64,000 bases of DNA from Isochrysis galbana (lineage: Eukaryota; Haptophyta; Isochrysidales; Isochrysidaceae), in NCBI GenBank assembly GCA_018136815.1, contig CM030936.1, positions 6,906,382-6,970,381 of the forward strand. Direction: 5' to 3'. Each line of letters opens with the position of its first letter. The first letter of the stretch is position 1. The position numbers were made by a program, and so were the translations under genes. Shown here piece by piece: positions 55,666 to 64,000 of the stretch. The notes under the pieces were generated by a model. The model was not told the origin of the DNA. It made no database searches and was given only the letters and a program-made list of their open reading frames with translations.

Positions 55666-57288
55666 TGTCGCAGGTGGTTTTGCGTGGTGTGCACCGTAGA
55701 ACTTATAGTGGGATGAGGAGAGGGTAGAGGGCCGCATGAGTCGAGCCGTGATCTCTCCCCTTCTCTCCTCGTTCGTTTGTGTGAGTCCTACGCAATCCCC
55801 CCTTGTGTACGTTTGATCTGCGCGTGATACTGTTAGTGTGCCCTGTGTGCTCAGTGGCCCCCTTTGGTATCTTTTAACTTGTGATGAAGTAACAGGATGC
55901 GCTGCGCGCCGCGCCGCGCTCTCATCCTCAAGCCACGGGGGGCCGCGCTGCGGCCTCCTTGTGATATGGAGCTGCTGCACGGGATTACAACCTCACCTCC
56001 ATCGATGTCCGACAAGCTTATCTGCAGGCTGACCTGCATCAGCCTCTCTACATGCGAACCCCTCCCGGTGTCCCACACGAAGATCGCCACGGGAAACGCC
56101 TGGTGTGCAAACTCCTCAAATCCATCTACGGCCTTAAACAAGCGGGCCGAGAATGGGCAGCCCTGCTCACCGGTTTTCTCCTGCATTGGGGGTTCACTCG
56201 GTCAACTATCGACGTCTGCCTATACACCTTCTCCGAACACCACCGAGTTCTGTGGGTCCTCGTCTATGTTGACGACGCCCTAATCGTCGATCGGGCGGAG
56301 GGGGTAGGGCTGGGCTTGGTGGCCCTGCCCGCGCCCGCTCGGGGGGGGCGACCGCCCCGGTGCGCCCTCGCCGTTCGCGCCACACGCGCCACTGATGGAG
56401 CAGGCTCTGCCTTCCCTCCACAGCACCATTGAGGCCCCCTCTCTCTCTGCGCCGCCTCTGCAGCCTCCCCAGCTGCTCCCTGCGCCCTCGCACTCGCACG
56501 CGACTGCGGCGCACGCGCAGCAGCTCGCCGCCCATGCGACGGCGCACTTACAGGCCACGACACCACAGCAGCTGCCAGCTGCAGCTGCGCCGCACGCCAC
56601 GCGAGCTGGCATGCACACAAGAGCTCGCGCCTGGCTCATCCGTCTCATTCGCCGGGGCGCAACAAACGCAGCCGCACATACCTCTCTCCATCCCGCCGCC
56701 GTTATACGATAATGACGCCGCCATGCCGATATCTCCCGTCGAGCTCGTCGTACAGTCATCTGAGGTGCTTGCACCCAGTGCGCAAGTCTTAGTTAGCTCT
56801 TGCACGGTGCATGCGTCCAAATGAGTAGACGATCGTGATGAGCCAAAAGCTGAGCGCGCAGGAGATGACGCCGCCCAATGGAAATTTCCGGCTGCCGTGG
56901 CTCAACGAGCGCACGCAGACGCGGCGAGCGGGCGCGGGCAGGGGCACCAAGCCCAGCCCTACCCCCTCCTCCCGTGCAGCAGCTCCATATCACAAGGAGG
57001 CCGCAGCGCGGCCCCCCGTGGCTTGAGGATGAGAGCGCGGCGCGGCGCGCAGCGCATCCTGTTACTTCATCACAAGTTAAAAGATACCAAAGGGGGCCAC
57101 TGAGCACACAGGGCACACTAACAGTATCACGCGCAGATCAAACGTACACAAGGGGGGATTGCGTAGGACTCACACAAACGAACGAGGAGAGAAGGGGAGA
57201 GATCACGGCTCGACTCATGCGGCCCTCTACCCTCTCCTCATCCCACTATAAGTTCTACGGTGCACACCACGCAAAACCACCTGCGACA
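55666..57288 (+). mobile_element. Copia retrotransposon relic with inverted LTRs
   Basis: A 1623-bp insertion flanked by GATCA (55661-55665 and 57289-57293). Its ends are two identical 318-bp sequences in inverted orientation (55666-55983 and 56971-57288), starting TGTCGCAGGTGG. Each arm looks like an LTR of about 301 bp ending CTTGTGATA followed by TGGAGCTGCTGCACGGGATT, whose complement resembles a tRNA 3' end (ATCCCG…CTCCA), a likely primer-binding site. Inside, 55984-56290 encodes a Copia RT segment (TSIDVRQAYLQADLHQPLYM, LLKSIYGLKQAGREWAALL, VLVYVDDALIVD with catalytic YVDD). Leader- and gag-like sequence follows from 56297 (possible ATG 56394), and leader in reverse at 56926-56970. The order is scrambled and no complete ORF remains. 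Confidence 0.8.
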
Positions 57289-57793
57289 GATCATCGTCAC
57301 CCAAGGCAAGAAAGAAGTGTACCATCTGTACGTCGCCCCGAAAGAAGGTACATTCGCATCGTTTGACTTTCCGCGCAAGATCCTGCTCAACGTCGGCGGA
57401 GCCCCGTACCCCATCGACTACGCCGTCAGGAACTGCCGCGAGCTCGGCGGCGACATCAAGAACCTAAGCATCCACGCCGGCCCAAAGGGATGCAAGGGCT
57501 ACAACAAGGGGTACGCCTCAGCGTTCCACCCCCCTCTTCGCATCTGCGTGTGCGAAGAAGAGAAAGCAGCGCGCCTCGAGCGCGAGCAAGCGAGGCGCAT
57601 GGCCCCCACGAAGAAGACCCTCCAAGAAGCGCTCAACCCGGGCACCCAAGAACTCTGCTCACGGTTCCCGAAGGGGAAGTGCCCAATGAACATCAAAGGC
57701 AAGGCGTGCAACCGCTCGCACGACTACCCCGGAGCTTGGGTCGACGGCGAATGCAAAATCGAATGCGGCTTCCAGCGCCCTGCGGGCGGACAA

Positions 57794-58543
57794 AAAAAAA
57801 ACCTTTTAATAGTCTCACCGCACACGCGGCCGTGGACCCTCTACTTTCTACTCACGTAGGAAACTTTCTACACCCCCACTTCCCCGGCCCTTCTCCCCCC
57901 GCCATAAGGCGACTCCCCCCGTGCACTACTAGGGGGATAGGGGTGAAGGGCTTAGATATGGTCCGGTGGCCCGCGCCCCCCCCGGTGATCATTCCCCCCC
58001 TTCCTCCTGTGTCTCCGAGTGGGCGGCGGTCTCAGCCCCGACTTATCCTGTAAACAGGTGCGGGACTTACCTATTTTTCGGTGAGCGGAGCTCTCGCTCC
58101 GCCCACCCCCTTCTCCGCGCTCTCTCTCCCCTCTCCTGCGGCACGCGCGATGGCGCGCCTGCGGCAGGCCTGCAGCTGCCCCTGGCGACCCCTGGAGGCT
58201 CCTGGAGGCCAGCTCTGGGGGCAGAGGAGGCTGGGACTGGGCCCTGGCCTCCCCTGCCTCTCCCTCGCTGGCGCTCCTGAGCCTCAGGGGCCCCCACTCT
58301 GCACCTGTCTGCCTGTCGACCAGGGGGGGAGGGGGGGTTGGAGCAATGGGTTGGTCACGAGGGGCCAGGATGGGCGAATGGGGCGAGCCTGTGGGGAAGG
58401 GAGTGGGTCAGTAGGGCAGTGGCCTCCTGGCAAGCCATCAGGCGTGCCAGGAGGATGGGTGGTTCCTCCCCCATGGCAGGGGAGGAGTGGAGAGAGGGGG
58501 GGGCTCGTGCCCCCCCATGGGTCAAGCAAGTATAAACTTAGTT
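57794..58543 (-). mobile_element. SINE-like element, copy 3 (alternative 3' half)
   Basis: A 750-bp insertion within LINE J ORF1, flanked by the 17-bp duplication GCCCTGCGGGCGGACAA (57777-57793 and 58544-58560). Its 5' half on the minus strand (58543-58081) is homologous to copies 1 and 2, but the 3' half (58080-57794) is unrelated to them and ends in TATTAAAAGG plus T9. It therefore combines a shared head with a different tail. No ORF is apparent. Confidence 0.85.
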
Positions 58544-58739
58544 GCCCTGCGGGCGGACAAGCCGCCAAACGCCTCAAGGGAGGGGAATGCGCCCTAGGCG
58601 CAGCATGCCGCTATGTACACAAGTACGCGGCACACACAAACCGCGCCTGGCCTCAAAGCGGCCACATAGTGTATTCAATCACTTTCGACTCCACCCTTGG
58701 CTACCCAGGTGAAGGACCGGTCACGGCCTCTAGATCACG

Positions 58740-59280
58740 ATCTCTCACGTGTTGCCTCTCCTGGTATAGCCACACGTAGTATTTGCGGAGTTCTTTGCGT
58801 ATCTCCGCGTCGTCGGTGGTTGTGTCTCCCGCGTCGTGGCTCGGGTGGGTGTTTGTCCGTGTGTTTTAACAATGGCAGGGTGTACAGCCTGGCTATGTGT
58901 TTCCAGTCCCAGTCCTCTTTTGAGATGTCTAGGCGTTTTTCCCATGCTGTTTGCTGTTTTGGCCGTTTGCGGGTCGTTGTGTCGTGTCGCCTTGAGCGCG
59001 GCTTTCGTGATGTCGGAAACCGTGATCGCGTCGAGTGCAATTCTTCCTTTTTGTATGGCGTAATCGTCGGCTAGTGGGTATTCCATGTACTTGGGCCCTT
59101 TGTATCCATTCTCCCATCGGGCCGGGGGGTGGTAGCGTTGTGTTTCTTCGGCGCTCGCTACGTCACCGGTGTTGGAGACCTCCCCGAGATAGTCGGTGTC
59201 TGTGTGGATCCATATGTTGTTAAGTTTTTTGATGTACTTATCGTCTTCTGAGACTCTGACCTCTTCCCGTTTTGTTTCCC
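58740..59280 (-). mobile_element. LINE K: RT C-terminal fragment
   Basis: Minus-strand frames contain EYPLADDYAIQKGRIALDAI (compare LEYPLADEYTLDGKTPLDGT in LINE B) and HIARLYTLPLLKHTDKH (compare HVAKLYTHPLLKHTDKHLHF in LINE D). The fragment has frameshifts and neither end of an element. It abuts LINE J tail-to-tail. Confidence 0.75.
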
Positions 59281-59914
59281 CCGACTAATGGGGGGGCTCT
59301 TCTCCCTCCTGGCGGGTCCTCTCTCCGGGACCGGGTAGTGGGCGTTCCGACGACTTGTCTAGTATTTGTCGCGCGTGGTCGACCACGGCGCCCCATTAGT
59401 CTAGGAATTCCGTTTTACGGATCACGCGGCCCTCGTGCACGACGACCTCCGGGAGGTGTTCGACATAGGTCGAGCACTCTTCCGCTTCCGCACACCGCAA
59501 ACCGCGTCGAACTCAGCCCTTTGCGGGCGCAGTGATGACGACGTCACGCCCCCAAGACGCACCGTGAGCGCCCAACTTCGACCCGCGACCGGCGGCGCCA
59601 CGAGGCCGTTCTTGTGCCCGCTCACCGAGTAGATGCCGCATCACGCACCATATCGCGGTATGCCTCCATGCGGCCTCTATATGCCTGGCGACCAGGGAAG
59701 GGGGGGGAGTCAGCTCGAGGGCAGGCCTAGTATGGGCGTGGGAGTGCGAGTCGCGGCCCGCGCCCACGAAGGGTCTGGGCCAGGATGATGATTGCCCAGT
59801 CCCTGCCAGAGGGCAAGGGCTGAAGTTGATTGTACGGGCCCACCCCGGGGGGTGTCCGCGATGGAGAGAGGGGGGCGCGAGGCCCCCATTGACCCCTACT
59901 TATAAAAGTAGGCT
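59281..59914. other. Unassigned; TATA-like site at its end
   Basis: A 65-codon plus-strand frame at 59435-59632 (HDDLREVFDIGRALFRFRTP) is not assignable. TATAAAAG at 59901-59908 lies a few bases before dispersed repeat copy 2. Confidence 0.35.
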
Positions 59915-60023
59915 GGATGAATGCTATCTATGTACCATCTATAGTCACTATCTACACTTCGATGACTTGGTGGTGCGCGCGGAGCGCGGCCGCTCCGAAC
60001 GCTCCTATGCCTCCAGCGCCCAA
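59915..60023 (+). repeat. 106-bp dispersed repeat, copy 2
   Basis: Second copy of 54658-54763, differing at about eight positions, with a TATA-like TATAAAAG 7 bp upstream. Confidence 0.75.
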
Positions 60024-60722
60024 CGCGAGGTCAACTGCTGGTGCTCGAAGCCCCTCCGACAAATGCCTATTTATGGTACAATAACGGGCAATTTTGAGTT
60101 TCTCAGAGGGCCCAAACTCAGCACATTAACAGGTTTGGTTTTGGGCTGGGGCCGGGTGTTAACAGGTCAGATGTTGCCCATTACTGCGTACTAATGGTAT
60201 TAACTTGTTAACTGGCTTAACCCAGCCCTGGCTTGAACCTCTCCCCCTCCAGATTTCCCCCCTCAGTCCTTTTTCTTCGGTATGGGGGGGTCGGCCCATG
60301 TGCACTACGTTGGGCCTCGCGTGGGGGCAGGGCTGGGGCGGGCCTGGTGGCGGCGCGATTGCAGTAAAGAAAAAAGAATGAGGGGGGGGCGTGAGTAAAA
60401 GTAATGAATGGAGGGTCGCCTGGTGGAATCGAGCGAGGGGCCCGTGAGAACTCGAGGGGGACAGAGCCCCGGGGGGGGGGGGGGGGGGGGGGAGCAAGCG
60501 ACGGGGAGCGCGGGGGGCTGGGGAGAGCCGCGGGAAAAGGGGTGCGGGTTGCGCGATGGGAACTGAGAGAGCATCGTGAAATTGGTTTGTGAGATGTGAG
60601 GATTTTGCTTCCCCTCTAGCTACAACACGGATTCTCTCCCCCTCCAATAGATAATCGCGTCCATAGCAATGCCATTGAATGTTCGCATCGACCGCAAAAT
60701 GTGCCACCTCGAAGCTGGACAT
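60024..60722. other. Unassigned; possible minus-strand 5' exon at 60722
   Basis: A minus-strand frame from 60722 (MSSFEVAHFAVDANIQWHC, then RDYLLEGERIRVVAR) reads plausibly for about 55 codons before dissolving into Pro/Arg low complexity over a G run (60471-60492). It could be the first exon of a gene or chance. Confidence 0.25.
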
Positions 60723-63639
60723 GACACCGCCAAGGCCAAGGCCCCAGGAGGGTCTAGCCGCTAGGAGACGGACTGGACTACGATAAGTTGAGTGATCTCG
60801 AGCCGCCCCGGGCTAAGATCGCAACTGATTGGCATGCCAAGGGCAAATGGGGATAGCCACTGCCTGTCGGAGGCTTGGCCGATAGCCTCTGCGCGTGCCT
60901 CGCACGCAAGCGAGAGAAGAGGGACACCTCGCGAGGTGCGCAATAGATTTTGCTGCTGCATCCGTATGGTTGGCTCTCCCTTGCCGCAGAGAAAGAGAGA
61001 GAACGGACGCCGAGCACACGGGGAAGGGGCTCGCTCTCTCCCAGACGACAGGGGAAACGGGGGCAAAGGCGACACGGGGCGATGGTCACAAGAGAAAAGG
61101 AGGAAGGAGGGCGGCCAAGAGAGAGCGCAGGTGGCGGGCGACGCATGGCGCCTTGAGACTGGGGCCGGGAGAGGGGATCGATCAGCACAGTGGCGATGAG
61201 CCGAGAGTGACGTGGAGGGTCATGGAAGTGAACGGCGGGAAGCCAGCAAGGGAAGAGGGGACACGGGGCGGGAAAGCTAACGACGGCCCACGGAGGAGGG
61301 ACGTCTTGTGGAAGAGGCCGACACGCACGCTGCCGCCGCGGCAGTGGCCCTTCCAAGCGTGGTGGGGGATGGGGGTTGGCACGCGGAGGGAGCGGAGTGC
61401 ACCTACCGATTCCTCGTCGTCTCCTCTGTTCCTTCCTGTGGCGAGGCTCTTCCCACGCATTCGCCACGCTCGTTCCTCTCCCTCTCCCGCCCGTCCCCTC
61501 CCCGCCTCGCACTCCTTCTCGGCGGCATGCGCCCTGTCGAACTATCCGCCCAGCCCCTCCCTCCCCGCACGCGGCTTGTCGTGCGTAGCTGTGCGGTTGG
61601 GACGGAAGGGCCGCGAGAACGCGCATGTCGCATCCACCCCTCCAGCCGACCGAGAGTCCCCTTTTCTCCGCTGTCTCCTTGTTCCCCCCACCTGCCTTGC
61701 TTTGGCGGGGCTCTATCCGGCGACACAATCCCGTTTCCTCTCGGTCGCTCGCGCGCCCGTGTTCCTCCCTGTCTCGCGCTGCTTCTTGGCGGCACGGCGT
61801 TGAAACCTCGCGCACTCTCGCCTTCCTCGTCGCTTTCGACGCTGTTCTGCTTGCTTGTGACACTACCGCACCGGCGGGAGCCCCCCTTGCGTCTGAGCTG
61901 TGTGGCTGCGCTCGACAGAGGGTCGTCAAGAGGGAGGAGAGAGGAGAGCGCGCGTGGCAGGACGCCCGTGGAGGCATGACGGAACGACGGTCACGGTGGA
62001 CGGTGACCGGCCGCGGGAGAAGGAAGGGGGTGGAGGGGGGGCGAACGGCTGAGGACGGAGGAGGGCCGAGGGCACGGCCGAGGAGAGCACGGGTGTGAAG
62101 TGCGGTCGTCCCGCGTGAGGAGGATGGAGGAGGAGAAGGCGGGCATGAGGGTTGCGACGGGGTAAGTAGTGTGGGGATGAATGGATGAGCGTCGGAGCTG
62201 GCGCCCCTGCTAGCACGCAAGAAGAGGGCGGGCGGGCGGGCGGGCGCGCAGTCGATGCGAATGGGGAAGAGAGGAGGTTTGCCTCGGAGGGCCGGTGAGG
62301 GGGGAGGCGAAGCGAGGCGGTGAGCGAGCGGCGCTCGGTGGGTGCGCGTGCGGAGAGAGGGAGCGAGCGTCGGTCGACGCAGCTTGGACTTGTGCCGATG
62401 CGTGGAGGCGGCGGGCAGGCTGGCGCGGTTGCGCTTCACGGTGTGGCGCTCGGTGTGGCGCTGCCGAGAGGCAGAGGGGCGTGGGCGGCGGGCGTGTTTG
62501 CAGATGAATCGTGCGCGCTCGAGCTGGCTCCGCCCCGCCCGACGGCGGCTCGCATGCCGAGTGGAGCTTGGTGCCCCTGGTGGACCGGCGGCGCGGCGAG
62601 CGGCGCGCGAGCGACGGAGGGGGGAGGGGAGGGGGCGAGGAGAGGGAGGGGGAGGGAGGGGGAGAGGTGAGTTCGGGGAGGCGGCGCTATGAGAAGAAGC
62701 ATGGATGGGTGAAGCTCTCACGCGGAGGAGTGTGTGGGTCGAACTAGTGGCGGCAGGTCTGCGGGAGCGGAGGAGAGCGTGATTGCGGACGTGTCCGCGA
62801 GCGGACTTGGGAGTAGATTCGTGATTTGGGAGTAAGCTGAGGGGAGGGATAGGTGAGGAGGCGCATGCGAGCCGCAAGGCTGCCGCAGTGTCCTCCCATG
62901 GCGCAGCTCGCCCCCGGCTTGAGCTGCTGCCTGCCGACCGAGCAGTTGGCGTGAGAGAGGGTGTGATGTGCGGGGCTCCTCGTGGCCCCAGGCAGAGCTT
63001 GTCCTCTCTTCATGCTGCTGTGGGGTCTTTCCCCCCGATGCCAAGCTTCTGCCGGCTCCGCCTTTCGGGGCAGCTGTGTGGTGAGCGCCGGTGTGTGAGA
63101 GACTGATGGTTTCCCTATGGGCAGATGCCTAGTGTATCCTCCCAGCAGCGCTTCTTCCCGCAGCTCGTTGAGTCCTTTGGACTCTGAGCGTGGGACAGAG
63201 AGGCTGCAAGGTCGGACTTGGTGGCATCTCCTCAGCTTGCTGCGTATTACTTTCGCCGCTTGCTGGCTCGCATTGAGCCGGCTGAGGCGTGAGTTGGAGT
63301 AGTGAGTGAGTCGAGGCGCCTCCGGAGTCTGATTCGTCGTGTTTGCTCTTTGATTGAGTGGAGACGAGATGCGTGGTTGCTCGCGTTGTTCCGATTGGAA
63401 TGGTGCGATGTGGCCCCGCACGAGCCCTCATCCTTTTGGGTGGCTCGACCTCACAATCGACGTGTGATTGAAGCGGATCCGCTTGTTTGCGGATCTGCGG
63501 AAGCACTGTCGATCAGCCTCGGCTCCGCCTGCATGCCTCCTCCCCTTTGGGGTTGGGGTCGTGTGGGCGTAGTTGGGTCTGGTCCATCACGGTGTGCGCG
63601 CGTTCTGATTGGATCGCGCGTGGCACTCGTTGTATGGGC
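60723..63639 (+). other. rDNA spacer and 5' external transcribed spacer
   Basis: About 2.9 kb of GC-rich, strand-skewed sequence directly precedes the 18S rRNA 5' end, so at least its distal part must be the 5' ETS with the Pol I promoter. Two similar blocks about 268 bp apart (TCGCACTCCTTCTCGGCGGC near 61508, TCGCGCTGCTTCTTGGCGGC near 61776) indicate spacer subrepeats. A plus/minus switch in purine content occurs near 61960. I cannot pinpoint the transcription start. Very long open frames here are compositional. Confidence 0.7.
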
Positions 63640-64000
63640 TACCTGGTTGATCCTGCCAGTAGTCATATGCTTGTCTCAAAGATTAAGCCATGCATGTCTA
63701 AGTATAAGCGAGTATACTGTGAAACTGCGAATGGCTCATTAAATCAGTTATGGTTTATTTGATGGTACCTTGCTACTTGGATAACCGTAGTAATTCTAGA
63801 GCTAATACATGCAGGAGTTCCCGACTTCGGAAGGGATGTATTTATTAGATAAGAAACCAAACCGGTCTCCGGTTGCGTGCTGAGTCATACTAACTGCTCG
63901 AATCGCACGGCTTTACGCTGGCGATGGTTCATTCAAATTTCTGCCCTATCAGCTTTCGATGGTAGGATAGAGGCCTACCATGGCGTTAACGGGTAACGGA
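63640..64000 (+). rRNA. 18S small-subunit rRNA, 5' 361 nt
   Basis: Starts TACCTGGTTGATCCTGCCAG at 63640 and continues with the universal GTCATATGCTTGTCTCAAAG, TTAAGCCATGCATGTCTAAG, CTGCGAATGGCTCATTAAAT and GTAATTCTAGAGCTAATACA segments. The V2-region text AAACCGGTCTCCGGTTGCG followed by TGCTGAGTCATACTAACTGC is lineage-informative. The end GATAGAGGCCTACCATGGCG is of the haptophyte type as far as I can judge from memory. The gene is cut by the window end; the remainder of the rDNA unit lies outside. Confidence 0.99.

Larger units (their letters stand above)
55245..58715 (+). mobile_element. LINE J: ORF1 relic split by a Copia element and a SINE
   Basis: Three plus-strand pieces rebuild one ORF1 C-terminal half related to LINE C. 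The first is 55250-55665 (ASGPWEISVTADCANQFKSR against KGPWIFYVDDDAHDQFKAAY in LINE C, plus a frameshift near 55590). The second is 57289-57776 (HLYVAPKEGTFASFDFPRKI, DYAVRNCRELGG, GPKGCKGYNKGY, then CSRFPKGKCPMNIKGKACNR). The third is 58561-58715 (AAKRLKGGECALGAACRYVH, completing a C-x5-C-x3-H finger). Breaks coincide exactly with the Copia insertion (5-bp duplication) and the SINE insertion (17-bp duplication). It is non-functional. Confidence 0.8.

Noticed and set aside
60778-62877. 699-codon open frame on the minus strand
   Set aside because: It lies antisense to the rDNA spacer/5' ETS and has a Pro/Arg/Ser composition set by GC content, with no domain and no gene-like codon pattern.

Overview
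The window looks like one end-proximal or repeat-rich stretch of a GC-rich nuclear genome from a unicellular eukaryotic alga. The strongest taxonomic anchor is the last 361 bases, which are the 5' end of an 18S rRNA gene. Its helix-10/V2 text (GGATAGAGGCCTACCATGGC followed by GTTAACGGGTAACGGA) is the type I associate with haptophytes, though related chromist algae are possible. Spliceosomal GT-AG introns, dense TC/GA microsatellites and three assembly gaps of exactly 100 N (12087-12186, 28384-28483, 50484-50583) fit a scaffolded algal assembly.

Layout. 1-2400: a roughly 204-bp satellite with a 1020-bp higher-order repeat. 2800-23200: almost entirely mobile DNA. It holds two copies of an LTR-type retrotransposon that encodes a SAM-dependent DNA-methyltransferase-like domain (copy A 3149-4481; copy B about 12290-22255, with gag, methyltransferase, protease, RT and RNase H). 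It also holds several LINE fragments, one nested inside another, and a SINE-like element. 24164-25227: a three-exon gene for a small secretory-pathway membrane protein. 25695-27790: a Stowaway-like MITE, a hAT relic and a LINE end. 28484-30799: an ankyrin-repeat/coiled-coil gene running into a gap. 31900-34180: a host gene broken by a SINE and a LINE, then a LINE interrupted by a MITE. 34508-38806: a complete eight-exon ubiquitin-activating enzyme E1 (UBA1), whose exons could be resolved exactly. 39190-43010: a LINE with ORF1 and an endonuclease ORF2. 43777-44034: a small endosulfine-like gene. 45147-48825: a 7-bp minisatellite and a third retrotransposon copy (C) lacking gag. 49524-50093: a coiled-coil hypothetical gene. 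50584-52612: a protein built from eleven 57-residue helical repeats. 53640-60000: microsatellites, a hAT tail, a LINE broken by a Copia element with inverted LTRs and by a SINE, then another LINE end. 60723-63639: rDNA spacer/5' ETS, followed by 18S.

Host genes are few: UBA1, the ankyrin protein, the membrane protein, the endosulfine-like protein, the repeat protein and a handful of weak candidates. They sit as islands between transposable elements. There is no operon-like logic. What they share is small GT-AG introns and, for at least three, a GA/CT microsatellite just upstream of the start codon. The mobile elements form a related community: one LINE lineage with T-rich 3' tails on its sense strand, a SINE-like partner with the same kind of tail, and a methyltransferase-bearing retrotransposon present three times.
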